Shown in pieces: positions 30,420-39,777 of a stretch of 47,481 bases of DNA (positions are counted from its first letter, which is position 1; each line of letters starts with the position of its first letter). This stretch comes from CAMPJU01 sp036675265 (GTDB lineage Bacteria; Pseudomonadota; Gammaproteobacteria; Xanthomonadales; Xanthomonadaceae). The translations under genes were made by a program, and so were the position numbers. The stretch lies in assembly GCA_036675265.1 (NCBI GenBank), contig JAKFFJ010000047.1, positions 1-47,481 on the forward strand, in the 5' to 3' direction. The notes under the pieces are model-generated. The model was not told the origin of the DNA and made no database searches. It was given only the letters and a program-made list of their open reading frames with translations.

Positions 30420-31292
30420 TCAGGCGGGCCGGCGGAGCCAGTCGAGGCGGTAGGACGCGTCGGCTTCGCCGAGGTGGCGGCGCAGGACGGGCAGCGCGTC
30501 GGCAATGGTTTCGTCCAGTTTCCACGGCGCGTTGAGCACGAGCATGCCGCTGCCGTTGAGGCGCAGCGGAGAATCCGCGGGACGCACCAGCAACTCGGCG
30601 ATCCAGGCCGACTTCGCAGGGAGCGCCGCCGCCGAACGCAGGAACTGGCCGAGCGAACGCCGCAGCTTCACCGGGTACCAGAGCACGAACACGCCCTGCG
30701 GCCAGCGCTGAAGGCCTTCCCGGATGGCGGCGAGCGCCGCGTCGAATTCCGCCAGCTGCGCCTCGTAGGGCGGATCGACCAGGACCAGTCCCCGCGCCAG
30801 CTTCACTTCGCCATGGCGCGGCGGCAGCTGCGCGTGCATGGCCTCGTACCCGTCGCGCAACTGCACGACCACGCGCTGGTCGCGGCCGAGGTTGACCCGC
30901 AGGGCGGCGGCCTCGCCCGGCTCCAGCTCGCAGCACGTGATGCGGTCCTGCGCGCGCAGCGCGTGCGCCAGCAGCCAGGGCGAGCCCGGGTAGGCGGCGT
31001 CGCCGTGCGCGGACCGGCATGCGGCCACCGCGTCGAGGTAGCGCCGGATCGAGGACGGCAGGGCGGTCGCATTGACGGCCGCCGTCGCAGACAGCCGGGC
31101 CACCCCACTTTCCGCCTCACCCGTACGTTGCGCTGCTTCCGCATCGAGTGCGTACAGCCCCCGGCCGGCGTGGGTATCCAGCGCGAAACAGGGCGCGGGC
31201 TTGGCCGCCAGCGCGTCGCACAACGCCAGCAGGACGACGTGCTTGAGCACGTCCGCGTGGTTGCCGGCGTGGAAGGCGTGGCGATAGTTCAT
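30420..31292 (-). CDS. rlmJ: 23S rRNA (adenine2030-N6)-methyltransferase RlmJ
   Basis: 290-aa SAM-dependent methyltransferase acting on A2030 of 23S rRNA. Diagnostic segments are the N-terminus MNYRHAFHAGNHADVLKHVV, DTHAGRGLYAL (SAM binding, about residue 40), CCELEPGEAAALRVNL (about 122-137), and the catalytic LVLVDPPYE (about 165-173), followed by VFVLWYPVKLRR. Length fits the family (about 280). The start codon is 28 bases from that of creB on the other strand. Confidence 0.95.
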   Translation of the reverse strand: MNYRHAFHAGNHADVLKHVVLLALCDALAAKPAPCFALDTHAGRGLYALDAEAAQRTGEAESGVARLSATAAVNATALPSSIRRYLDAVAACRSAHGDAAYPGSPWLLAHALRAQDRITCCELEPGEAAALRVNLGRDQRVVVQLRDGYEAMHAQLPPRHGEVKLARGLVLVDPPYEAQLAEFDAALAAIREGLQRWPQGVFVLWYPVKLRRSLGQFLRSAAALPAKSAWIAELLVRPADSPLRLNGSGMLVLNAPWKLDETIADALPVLRRHLGEADASYRLDWLRRPA

Positions 31293-31320
31293 GCGCGGGT
31301 GCCCTATGCTTGGCCGCATT

Positions 31321-32016
31321 ATGGCCCGCCTGCTCCTGGTCGAAGACGAACCCGCGATCGCCGACACCGTGCTGTATGCCCTGCGTGGCGACGGCCACGA
31401 GGCGGTGCATTGCCTGACCGGCCGCGAGGCCCAGGCGCGGGCGCGCGAGGCGCCGTTCGACCTGGCGATCCTGGACGTGGGCCTGCCGGACATCGATGGC
31501 TTCGCGCTGTGCCGCGACCTGCGCGAGCTGCGGCGCGAGCCCCCCCTGCCGGTGATCTTCCTCACCGCCCACGGGGCGGAGGCCGAGCGCGTGCTGGGGC
31601 TGGAGATGGGCGCGGACGACTACGTGACCAAGCCGTTCTCGCCGCGCGAGCTGGCCGCCCGGGTCCGGGCGGTGCTGCGGCGCGTCGCGCGGCACGTCCC
31701 GCCCGGCGGACAGGCCGGTGCGGCGGGCGCCTTCGAGCACGACGCCGAAGGCCATCGCGTGCGCTACCTGGGCCACGCGCTCGACCTGACCCGCTACGAG
31801 TACGGCCTGCTGGCCGCGCTGCTGGCCCGACCGGGCGCGGTGTTGTCCCGCGTGCAGCTGATGGACCGCGTCTGGGGCGATGCGCCCGACACCAGCGACC
31901 GGACGGTGGACACCCACGTCAAGACGCTGCGCGCGAAGCTGCGCGAAGTCGCGCCTGACCGCGACCCGGTCCGCACCCATCGCGGGCTCGGCTATTCCAT
32001 CGATACCGCCGGCTGA
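31321..32016 (+). CDS. creB: Response regulator CreB (OmpR family)
   Basis: 231-aa OmpR-type regulator: acidic pocket VEDE at residues 7-10, phosphorylation site Asp52 (LAILDVGLPDIDG), switch lysine in DYVTKPFSPREL, and a winged-helix domain from about 135 (LDLTRYEYGLLAALLARPGAVL, then VDTHVKTLRAKLREV and HRGLGYSI). The cre identity rests on the gene order with creC and creD. It starts about 11 bases after a TATGCT hexamer, giving a very short leader. Confidence 0.92.
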   Translation: MARLLLVEDEPAIADTVLYALRGDGHEAVHCLTGREAQARAREAPFDLAILDVGLPDIDGFALCRDLRELRREPPLPVIFLTAHGAEAERVLGLEMGADDYVTKPFSPRELAARVRAVLRRVARHVPPGGQAGAAGAFEHDAEGHRVRYLGHALDLTRYEYGLLAALLARPGAVLSRVQLMDRVWGDAPDTSDRTVDTHVKTLRAKLREVAPDRDPVRTHRGLGYSIDTAG

Positions 32017-32027
32017 CGGCAGCCGCG

Positions 32028-33464
32028 ATGAAGATCGGCCTGCGCATCCTGCTCGGCTACTTCCTGGTCGTGGCGCTGGCCGCGCTGCTGCTGGCGCAGG
32101 TGTTCGTGCAGCAGGTCAAGCCGGGCGTGCGCCAGACCATGGAGGACACCCTGGTCGACACGGCCAACCTGCTGGCCGAGCTGGCACGCGACGACCTGCT
32201 GGCCGGGACCATCGCCAGCGGGCGTTTCGCCGGGAGCGTGCGTGCGCTGGCCGGGCGCGACATCGGCGCCGACATCTGGGGCTTCGACAAGCGCCGGGCG
32301 CAATACCGCATCTACGTCACCGACGCGCGCGGCATCGTGGTGTTCGATTCGACCGGCGCGGCGCTGGGGGAGGACTACTCCCGCTGGAACGACGTGTACC
32401 TGACCCTGCGCGGCGAGTACGGCGCGCGGTCCACGCGCAGTGATCCCGATGACGACACATCGTCCGTGATGCACGTGGCCGCGCCGATCCGCGACCGCGG
32501 CGGACGCATCGTCGGCGCGCTCACGGTGGCCAAGCCCAACAGCGCCATCGCGCCCTTCATCGAGCGCAGCCAGGCCGTGGTCCTGCGCTGGGGCTGGGTG
32601 CTGATGGGCGTTGCGCTCGTGATCGGGCTGGTCGCGGCCTGGTGGCTGTCGCGCCAGCTCGCGGCGCTGCGGCGCTACGCCGATGCCGCCACCGCCGGCG
32701 AGCGGGCGGTGCTGCCGCGCACCGCCGGGGAGTTCGCCGACCTGGGCCGTGCGCTGGAAACCATGCGCCTGCGCCTGGAGGGCAAGCAGTACGTCGAGCG
32801 CTACGTCCACGGCCTGACCCACGAACTGAAGAGCCCGCTCGCCGCGATCCGCGGGTCCGCGGAACTGCTGGAAGGCCAGGACGCGATGCCGTCGGCCGAC
32901 CGCGAGCGTTTCGTCGCCAGCATCCGCCGGCAGGCCGAACGCATGGCGACGATGATCGACAAGCTGCTGGCGCTGGCCGCGGTCGAGCACCGCCAGCAAC
33001 TCGAGGCGCCGCGGCAGGTCGACCTTCATGCAATGCTCGATGAGGCGGCGGAGGATGCGCGCCCGCGCCTGCAACAGGCGGGCGTGGCCCTGGCGTGCTC
33101 GCTCGACGACGGCTTGCCGATGGTCCGGGGCGACGCGTTCCTGCTGCGCCAGGCGCTGGACAACCTGGTCGAGAACGCCATCGACTTCGCGCCGGCCGGC
33201 AGCACCGTGGACGTCCGCGTGCGCGCGGAAGCAGGCAACGTGCTGGTGGAAGTCGCCGACCGCGGTCCCGGGGTGCCGGAGTACGCGCGCGACCGCGTGT
33301 TCGAGCGGTTCTACTCGCTCGCGCGGCCGGGGGGCGGCAGCCGCAGCAGCGGCATCGGGCTGTGCTTCGTCGCCGAGGTCGCCGGGCTCCACGAAGGGCG
33401 CGTGTCGCTGGAGGACCGTGACGGCGGCGGCACGGTGGCGCGCCTGGTGTTGCCCGCCGCGTAG
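32028..33464 (+). CDS. creC: Sensor histidine kinase CreC
   Basis: 478-aa inner-membrane kinase, partner of CreB. Transmembrane helices lie at residues about 8-28 and 188-208 with a periplasmic domain between them containing the CreC-typical VRALAGRDIGADIWGFDKRR. A HAMP-like linker is at about 209-260, the phospho-acceptor is HGLTHELKSPLAAI with His265, and the HATPase domain has DNLVENAIDFAPAG, DRGPGVP and SSGIGLCFV. The gene lies 11 bases after creB and is followed by creD. Confidence 0.93.
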   Translation: MKIGLRILLGYFLVVALAALLLAQVFVQQVKPGVRQTMEDTLVDTANLLAELARDDLLAGTIASGRFAGSVRALAGRDIGADIWGFDKRRAQYRIYVTDARGIVVFDSTGAALGEDYSRWNDVYLTLRGEYGARSTRSDPDDDTSSVMHVAAPIRDRGGRIVGALTVAKPNSAIAPFIERSQAVVLRWGWVLMGVALVIGLVAAWWLSRQLAALRRYADAATAGERAVLPRTAGEFADLGRALETMRLRLEGKQYVERYVHGLTHELKSPLAAIRGSAELLEGQDAMPSADRERFVASIRRQAERMATMIDKLLALAAVEHRQQLEAPRQVDLHAMLDEAAEDARPRLQQAGVALACSLDDGLPMVRGDAFLLRQALDNLVENAIDFAPAGSTVDVRVRAEAGNVLVEVADRGPGVPEYARDRVFERFYSLARPGGGSRSSGIGLCFVAEVAGLHEGRVSLEDRDGGGTVARLVLPAA

Positions 33465-33482
33465 GCCCGGCACGACCGCGAC

Positions 33483-33498
33483 TTCACCGTCGCCACAC
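33483..33498 (+). promoter_or_regulatory. Possible cre-tag upstream of creD
   Basis: TTCAC, six bases, then CACAC. The known CreB site is two TTCAC units six bases apart, so the first unit is perfect and the second matches only in part. It lies about 65 bases before creD, in the only sizeable gap of the cre group. Tentative. Confidence 0.3.
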
Positions 33499-33563
33499 CG
33501 TCCATCCATCCTCCGCCCACGCGTCGCCCCCAGGCTTGTCCCGTCATGCAACGGGAGCCGGGA

Positions 33564-34946
33564 ATGAACGCAACGCCGCTGGTGCCCACGTCGGTGTCCG
33601 CCGCCTTCGGCTTCGCCATGCGCGGGGTCGTGGTGGTCGGGCTGTCGATCATCATCCTGGTGGCACTGCTGTCCATCCGCGGCGTCGTCCACGACCGGCA
33701 GCTGCATCGCCAGCAGGCCGTGGAGAACATCGCCGCCAGCCATGCCGGTGCCCAGCGCATCGCCGGGCCGGTGCTGGTCGTCCCGTACGAGGAGACCGAA
33801 CGGGTCCGGTCGACGGATGCCGATGGCCGCGAGCGGGTCGCCGAGCGGCGCCGCAACGGGCGCTGGACCTACTTTCCGGAGACGCTGGCACTCGCCGGCA
33901 CGGTGCTGCCCGCGACGCGCCGGCTGGGCCTGCACGAGGTGCCGGTGTACGAACTGCAGGCACGCATCGACGCGCACTTCGCCGCGGCCATCCCGGCCGT
34001 CCCGCCCGGCGTGACCCGCGACATCGGCCGGCCCTGGCTCGCGTACGGCATTGCCGACGTGCGCGGCCTGGCCGGCGTGCCCCGCCTGCAGGTGGGCGGC
34101 AGCGAGGTACCGCTCGAACAGGGCATGGGCGCGCGCGAGGGCGGCGGCCTCCATGCGCGGCTCGCGCCACCCGCGCCCGGCGCGACCTTCGCGTTCGACA
34201 CCCGGCTCGCGCTCACGCTGTCGGGCACCGAGTCGCTGGCCATCGCGCCGTTGGGCGGGCGCAACAAGATCGCACTCGCGTCGAGCTGGCCGCACCCGCG
34301 CTTCGACGGCGCGTTCCTGCCGCGTACCCGGCACGTGGAAGCCGACGGCTTCCGGGCGGTGTGGGAAGTCTCGTCGCTGGCGAGCAACGCGCAGGCGCAG
34401 TTCCTCGCGACCGGCGACATGGCACAGGCGCATCCGCGCGCCACGCCCGGCCCGGTGGAATCGATCGGCATCTCCCTGGTCGATCCGGTGAACCCGTACA
34501 CCCAGGCCGACCGCGCGACCAAGTACGGCATGCTGTTCGTGCTGCTCACCTTCGGTGGCTTCTTCCTGTTCGAGACGGTCAAGCGGCTGCCGATCCATCC
34601 CATCCAGTACCTGCTGGTCGGCCTTGCGCTGGCGATCTTCTTCCTGATGCTGCTGGCGCTGTCCGAACACATCGCGTTCGGCCTGGCCTACCTGGTGGCG
34701 AGCGGGGCGTGCATCGGCCTGATCGCCTTCTACCTCGGGCACGTGTTGCGCAGCCGGATGCGCGGGCTGGGCGTGGCTGCCGCGCTGGCCGCGCTGTACG
34801 CGGCGCTGTACGGGCTGCTGGTGTCGGAAGACAACGCGCTGGTGCTCGGCGCGGGCCTGTTGTTCGTGGTGCTGGCCGCGGCGATGGTCGCCACGCGCAA
34901 CGTCGACTGGTACGCGTTGGCCCGGGAACGGGCGTCAGCGGCCTGA
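33564..34946 (+). CDS. creD: Inner membrane protein CreD
   Basis: 460-aa CreD, the main CreBC target, linked to envelope integrity and to beta-lactam and colicin tolerance in other species. One N-terminal helix (about residues 20-40) is followed by a large periplasmic domain (about 45-310; RIAGPVLVVPYEE and YGIADVRGLAGVPRLQVGG are family hallmarks). Five C-terminal helices follow (from KYGMLFVLLTFGGFFLFETV). Start ATG 33564 has GGGAG at the right distance; ATG 33546, six codons earlier, lacks one. The 3' end overlaps the convergent ppx gene by 12 bases. Confidence 0.92.
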   Translation: MNATPLVPTSVSAAFGFAMRGVVVVGLSIIILVALLSIRGVVHDRQLHRQQAVENIAASHAGAQRIAGPVLVVPYEETERVRSTDADGRERVAERRRNGRWTYFPETLALAGTVLPATRRLGLHEVPVYELQARIDAHFAAAIPAVPPGVTRDIGRPWLAYGIADVRGLAGVPRLQVGGSEVPLEQGMGAREGGGLHARLAPPAPGATFAFDTRLALTLSGTESLAIAPLGGRNKIALASSWPHPRFDGAFLPRTRHVEADGFRAVWEVSSLASNAQAQFLATGDMAQAHPRATPGPVESIGISLVDPVNPYTQADRATKYGMLFVLLTFGGFFLFETVKRLPIHPIQYLLVGLALAIFFLMLLALSEHIAFGLAYLVASGACIGLIAFYLGHVLRSRMRGLGVAAALAALYAALYGLLVSEDNALVLGAGLLFVVLAAAMVATRNVDWYALARERASAA

Positions 34947-36488
34947 GCCGGGGGCCAGGCCGACGACCAGCGCGACCCCCAGGCCCTTGCTGTCGGCCGG
35001 CTCGCCCTCCAGGTCGGCGGCCAGCAGCGGGCGCGCGGCGAGCCAGGCACCGTCGAGCGACACGTGCAGCGCATCGCCGTCGGCGTGCGCGTCCAGCCGC
35101 GGGATCGCATCGGCCTCGTGCGCGCGATGCAGCAGCACGGCCAGCCGCAACAGCCGGGTGGTGCGCCGCGCCGCGGCAAGCACGCGGTCGGGCAACGCGT
35201 CGAACGCGGATTTCGGGACCCGCCGCCGGTGTGCGCGCACCAGCGCGGCGAGGAAGCGCTGCTCGTGCTGGGAGAAGCCGGCGATGTCGGAGTGCGACAG
35301 GACGTAGGCGCCATGCACCTGGTACTGGCTGTGCGCGATGGCCAGGCCCAGCTCGTGCAGCCGCGCCGCCCAGCCCAGCATCGCACGGTCGTCTGCGGTG
35401 AGCTGCCAGGCCGGCGCCACCTGGTCGAACAGGCGCAGCGCCGTCGCCTGCACCCGCGAGGCCTGCGCGGCGTCGATGCCGTAGCGGGCCACCAGCGCGT
35501 CGACGGAGGCGTCGCGCGGGTCGTTGTCGCTGATGCGGCCGACCAGGTCGTGCAGCACGCCCTCGCGCAGCGCCGCGCGGCTGACGGCCATGCGTTGCAG
35601 CCCCAGTGCCCCGAACGCCGCCTCCAGCACCAGCAGTCCGCCGGCGAAGATCGGGCGCCGCTCCTCCGACAGGCCTGGCAGGTCGATGGCGTCGACGTGT
35701 CCGGCGGCGAGCAGCCGGTCGCGCACGACGGGCAGCGCCTCGGCGGTGACCGCGCCCTTGGTGAGCTTCATGGCAGCGCAGATCTCGCCGATCGCCTTGT
35801 TGGTGCCCGAAGAGCCCAGCGCTTCCTGCCAGCCCAGCGCGCGGTACACGGTGGCGAACTGCTGGAACTCCGCGCCGACTTCGACCAGCGCCTCGTCCCA
35901 GCGCCGCCGCGTCAGTTGCCCGTCGGGGAAGAAGCGCCGCATGTTGGAGACGGCGCCGACCTGCAGGCTCTCGCGTTCCAGCGCCAGCAGCCCCGTGCCG
36001 ATGATGCACTCGGTCGAGCCGCCGCCGATGTCCATCACCAGCCGTCGCTGCCCGGGTTTCGGCGGATGCGCGTGCGCCACGCCCTGGTAGACCAGGCGTG
36101 CCTCCTCGCGACCCGAGATCACCTCGATGCCGTGTCCCAGCGCGGTTTCGGCGGGCACCAGGAACGCCTGCGGCTCGGCGAGCTGGCGCACGGTGTGGGT
36201 CGCCACCGCGCGCACCCGGGTCGGCGGCACCTCGCGCAACCGCTGGCCGAAGCGGGACAGGCTGTCGAGCGCGCGGTCGCGCACGGCCGGGTGCAATCCG
36301 CGGCGTTCGTCCAGGCCTTCTGCCAGGCGCACCATCTCGCGCAGCCGGTCGACCACCCGGATCTGCCCGAGGACGTAGCGCGCGACCACCATGTGGAAGC
36401 TGTTGGAGCCCAGGTCGACCGCGGCCAGCAGGTCGCCGTCCGCGAGGGGCGCGACGCCCGGGGCGGGCGGGGCGTCGATGCGGGTCAC
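34935..36488 (-). CDS. ppx: Exopolyphosphatase Ppx (Ppx/GppA family)
   Basis: 517-aa phosphohydrolase releasing phosphate from polyphosphate chain ends. It belongs to the sugar-kinase/actin fold: LAAVDLGSNSFHMVVARYV (about 20-38, phosphate-1), RAVATHTVRQL (about 92-102), RRLVMDIGGGSTECIIG (phosphate-2, about 148-164) and LGSSGTNKAIGEI. The C-terminal helical HD-like domain runs from about 320 (LHDLVGRISDNDPRD). Length equals E. coli Ppx (513). The GTG start overlaps the ppk1 stop by 4 bases (GTGA). A GppA-type role in pppGpp turnover cannot be excluded. Confidence 0.94.
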   Translation of the reverse strand: MTRIDAPPAPGVAPLADGDLLAAVDLGSNSFHMVVARYVLGQIRVVDRLREMVRLAEGLDERRGLHPAVRDRALDSLSRFGQRLREVPPTRVRAVATHTVRQLAEPQAFLVPAETALGHGIEVISGREEARLVYQGVAHAHPPKPGQRRLVMDIGGGSTECIIGTGLLALERESLQVGAVSNMRRFFPDGQLTRRRWDEALVEVGAEFQQFATVYRALGWQEALGSSGTNKAIGEICAAMKLTKGAVTAEALPVVRDRLLAAGHVDAIDLPGLSEERRPIFAGGLLVLEAAFGALGLQRMAVSRAALREGVLHDLVGRISDNDPRDASVDALVARYGIDAAQASRVQATALRLFDQVAPAWQLTADDRAMLGWAARLHELGLAIAHSQYQVHGAYVLSHSDIAGFSQHEQRFLAALVRAHRRRVPKSAFDALPDRVLAAARRTTRLLRLAVLLHRAHEADAIPRLDAHADGDALHVSLDGAWLAARPLLAADLEGEPADSKGLGVALVVGLAPGSGR

Positions 36489-38593
36489 GCGCCGGTCGCC
36501 ATGCAGGCGGCCTGCTCGAGCAGCACGCGCTGGGCGGAGTGCGGCCGCGCATCCCCCGGCGTCGAGCGCACGTAGCGGCCATCGGCCTGCAAGAGCCAGG
36601 CATCGGTGTTGTCAGCGAGGGAGTTGTCGAGGACTTCGCTGCGGATGCGTGCGGCCTGGTCCGGGTCGAGGACCGGGAAGGCGATTTCCACGCGCCGCAG
36701 CAGGTTGCGCTCCAGCCAGTCGGCGCTGGCGCAGTACAGCTCGGGCGCCCCGTCGTTGGCGAACCAGTACACGCGGCTGTGTTCCAGGAAGCGGCCGACG
36801 ATCGAGCGCACGCGGATGTTGTCGGAAACGCCCGGCACGCCCGGCCGCAGGGTGCACGCGCCGCGGACGATGAGGTCGACCTGCACGCCCGCCTGCGACG
36901 CCGCATACAGGGCGCGCACCACCTGGGGCTCGTTCAGCGCGTTGAGCTTCGCGACGATGCGGGCGGGTCGTCCTGCCCTGGCAGTCGCCGCTTCCTTCCC
37001 GATGCGCGCCAGGAGCCCGGCATGCAGGGTGAAGGGTGCCTGCAGCAGCTGCTTCGGCGTGATCGCCGGGGCCAGCCCGGACAGCTGCTGGAACACCACG
37101 TGCACGTCCTCGCCGATGGCCGGATCGGCGCTGAGCAGGCCGATGTCGGTGTAAGCGCGCGCCGTGCCGGCGTGGTAATTGCCGGTGGACAGGTGCACGT
37201 AGCGGCGCAGCTTGCCGCCCTCGCGACGCACGATCAGCAGCATCTTGGCGTGGGTCTTGTACCCCACCACGCCATACACGACCTGGACGCCGGCGGCCTG
37301 CAGGCGGTCGGCAAAGCCCAGGTTCGCCTCCTCGTCGAAGCGCGCGCGCAATTCGACGACGACGGTGACGTCCTTGCCGTTGCGGGCGGCCTGCACCAGC
37401 GATTCGACGATCGGCGAGTCCTTGCCGGTGCGGTACAGGGTCTGCTTGATCGCCAGGACCGCCGGGTCCTCGGCGGCCTGCCGTACCAGTTCCAGCACCG
37501 GCGCGAAGGCATCGAAGGGATGGTGCAGGACCACGTCGCCCGCGCCGATGCGCGCGAACATCGCGTCCATCCCGGCGAGCGCACGCGGCTGGAACGGGGG
37601 GTACTTCAGGTCCGGACGCTGCACCAGGTCGTAGACCTGCAGCACCCGGTTGAGGTTCACCGGCCCGTCGATCCGGTACACCGCATGCGCGGGCAGCTCG
37701 AAGTTGCGCAGGAGCATGCGCACGATGGGTTCGGGGCACGCCTCGGCGATCTCCAGCCGCATCGCGCGCAGGTAGCCGCGTCCGACCAGCTCGTCGCGGA
37801 CCGCGTGCGCCAGGTTCTCCACTTCCTCGTCCAGGGTCAGCTCGGAATTGCGCGTCACCCGGAACTGGTACGCGCCCTGCACCTGCATGCCGGGGAACAG
37901 TTCGTCGACGTAGGCGGCGAGCACGGCCGACAGGAACACGAAGTCGTGGGGGCCGCCGGAGACCTCCTCGGGCAACTGGATGATGCGCGGCAGCGATCGC
38001 GGCGCGCGCACGATGGCCAGGTGTCCGGCGCGCCCGAACGCGTCGCGCCCCTGCAGCTGGACGACGATGTTGAGCGACTTGTTGAGGATCTTCGGGAACG
38101 GATGCGCGGGATCCAGGCCCAGGGGCGACAGCACCGGCAGGATCTCGTCGCGGAAGTGCCCGCGCAGCCAGGCGTCGCGTTCCGGCGTCCAGGCATCGCG
38201 GGGCAGGATGCGCACCCCCGCGGCATTGAGCGCGGGGCGCACTTCCTCGTTCCAGCAGTCGTACTGGGCCTTGACGAGGTCCGCGGCGGCCGCGTGGATG
38301 CGGCGCAGCACCGTGGCGGGCGGCAACCCGTCCGCGCCCGGCGGCATGCCGAACTCGTGCGCGTGGCGCACGGTGGCGGCGCGGATCTCGAAGAACTCGT
38401 CCAGGTTCGTGCAGCTGATGCACAGGTAGCGCAGGCGCTCGAGCAGGGGCACGCCGGGGTCGCGCGCCTGGGCCAGCACGCGTTCGTTGAAGGCGAGCTG
38501 GGACAGTTCGCGGTTGAGGTACAGGCCGGGATCGTGCAGGTCGCGCAGGGGCTGCTGCAAGGCCTGGTCCGGCGCGGGGTCCGGGCGCCTCAC
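36485..38593 (-). CDS. ppk1: Polyphosphate kinase Ppk1
   Basis: 702-aa kinase that reversibly transfers the ATP gamma-phosphate to polyphosphate. It starts LYLNRELSQLAFNERVLAQA (about 22-41), the diagnostic N-domain. The catalytic C-domain carries GYKTHAKMLLIVRR with the phospho-histidine His448, GNYHAGTARAYTDIGLLSA, and the ATP/Mg site NDGAPELYCASADWLERNLLRRVE. Length fits (E. coli 688). The GTG at 38593 overlaps the phoR stop by 4 bases. The frame is open well upstream, but that part runs against phoR. Confidence 0.95.
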   Translation of the reverse strand: MRRPDPAPDQALQQPLRDLHDPGLYLNRELSQLAFNERVLAQARDPGVPLLERLRYLCISCTNLDEFFEIRAATVRHAHEFGMPPGADGLPPATVLRRIHAAAADLVKAQYDCWNEEVRPALNAAGVRILPRDAWTPERDAWLRGHFRDEILPVLSPLGLDPAHPFPKILNKSLNIVVQLQGRDAFGRAGHLAIVRAPRSLPRIIQLPEEVSGGPHDFVFLSAVLAAYVDELFPGMQVQGAYQFRVTRNSELTLDEEVENLAHAVRDELVGRGYLRAMRLEIAEACPEPIVRMLLRNFELPAHAVYRIDGPVNLNRVLQVYDLVQRPDLKYPPFQPRALAGMDAMFARIGAGDVVLHHPFDAFAPVLELVRQAAEDPAVLAIKQTLYRTGKDSPIVESLVQAARNGKDVTVVVELRARFDEEANLGFADRLQAAGVQVVYGVVGYKTHAKMLLIVRREGGKLRRYVHLSTGNYHAGTARAYTDIGLLSADPAIGEDVHVVFQQLSGLAPAITPKQLLQAPFTLHAGLLARIGKEAATARAGRPARIVAKLNALNEPQVVRALYAASQAGVQVDLIVRGACTLRPGVPGVSDNIRVRSIVGRFLEHSRVYWFANDGAPELYCASADWLERNLLRRVEIAFPVLDPDQAARIRSEVLDNSLADNTDAWLLQADGRYVRSTPGDARPHSAQRVLLEQAACMATGA

Positions 38594-39771
38594 GGCGGGC
38601 CGGCGTCGCGCGGGGAGACGCGACCGGCGCCGAAGCGGCAGGCGAACTCGCTGCCGCGGCCGACCTCGCTGCTGATGTCCAGCGTGGCCTGGTGCAGGCC
38701 CAGCACGTGCTTGGCGATCGCGAGCCCCAGCCCCGTGCCGCCCGACTCGCGCGACCGGCTGGTCGACACGCGGTAGAAACGCTCGGTCAACCGCGGCAGG
38801 TGGTCCGCGGGAATGCCGTAGCCGGTGTCGCGCACGCTGAGCACGGGTTGGTCGCCATCGAGCCGGAAGGAGACGGAGATGGTGCCACCGGCCGGCGTGT
38901 AACGCACCGCATTCGCCACCAGGTTGGAGAACGCGCTGTGCAGTTCGGGCTGCGAGCCCAGGAGGTCCACGCCTGCCTCGTCCGTCACCGAGATCGCATG
39001 TCGTCCCTGGCTGAGCGCCTCGGCCTCGCGGCGCAGGGTCGCGAGCATGGCCGCCATCGGCACCGGCTCCTCGTCCAGCCGGTCCTTGCCCTCCAGCCGC
39101 GACAGGGTGAGCAGGTCCTCGACCAGCTGCGTCATCCGCTGCGACTGCCGCTGCATTTCGCCCAGCATCGGCGCGAGCGACGGATGCTCGGCCGGGTCGA
39201 CCATGTCCAGGTAGCCATGCACGACGGTGAGCGGCGTGCGCAACTCGTGCGAGACGTTGGCGACGAAGTCGCGGCGCATGTGCTCCAGGCGCATCAGCTT
39301 GGTGACGTCGCGCACCACCAGCAGCCAGAGGTCGGCGGAGTAGGGGAGCAGTCGCAATTGCAGCCGCAGCGCGGGGTCGGCGGGGGAGGCGACGTCCAGG
39401 AGCGGTTCGGCGTGCCGGCCCATCGAGAGCCAGCGTGCCATCGGCAGGGGCTGCAGGCGGTCGCCGATCGGTGCGCCGATGTCGCGCGGGTACCGCAGCC
39501 CGAGCAACCGGGTCGCGGCGCGGTTGAACCACTGCACGCGCTGGCTGTCGCGTTCGACCGCGACGATCGCGTCGGGGAGCGTGTCGGCGGCGGCGCGGTA
39601 CGCGCGCGACATCGCCAGCACGCGGCGCATCCGCGTCCGCATGCCGGCGCGTGCACGGAACGCCGCCTCCAGCTGGTGGCGCGCGCCGCGCAGCCGCCAC
39701 GCCTGCCAGCCCAGCAGCACGAGCGCGGCCAGGCCCAGCGCGAGGAGCGAGATGATGGTGGTCGACCCCAT
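38590..39771 (-). CDS. phoR: Phosphate regulon sensor kinase PhoR
   Basis: 393-aa membrane histidine kinase that responds to phosphate status through the Pst/PhoU system. One helix is at residues about 5-24 (no sizeable periplasmic domain, as in E. coli PhoR). A PAS domain follows (about 60-158; LPDAIVAVERDSQRVQWFNRA), then HisKA with DFVANVSHELRTPLTVVHGYL (His175), and HATPase (FSNLVANAVRYTPAGG, RDTGYGIP, GGTGLGLAIAKHVL). It starts 6 bases after the phoB stop and overlaps ppk1, so the four Pho genes form one chain. Confidence 0.95.
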   Translation of the reverse strand: MGSTTIISLLALGLAALVLLGWQAWRLRGARHQLEAAFRARAGMRTRMRRVLAMSRAYRAAADTLPDAIVAVERDSQRVQWFNRAATRLLGLRYPRDIGAPIGDRLQPLPMARWLSMGRHAEPLLDVASPADPALRLQLRLLPYSADLWLLVVRDVTKLMRLEHMRRDFVANVSHELRTPLTVVHGYLDMVDPAEHPSLAPMLGEMQRQSQRMTQLVEDLLTLSRLEGKDRLDEEPVPMAAMLATLRREAEALSQGRHAISVTDEAGVDLLGSQPELHSAFSNLVANAVRYTPAGGTISVSFRLDGDQPVLSVRDTGYGIPADHLPRLTERFYRVSTSRSRESGGTGLGLAIAKHVLGLHQATLDISSEVGRGSEFACRFGAGRVSPRDAGPP

Positions 39772-39777
39772 GCGCCG

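Noticed and set aside
30100..30453. Short plus-strand frames in the repeat block 30066-30419
   Set aside because: They translate the arms of inverted repeats and share peptides only with other repeat copies.
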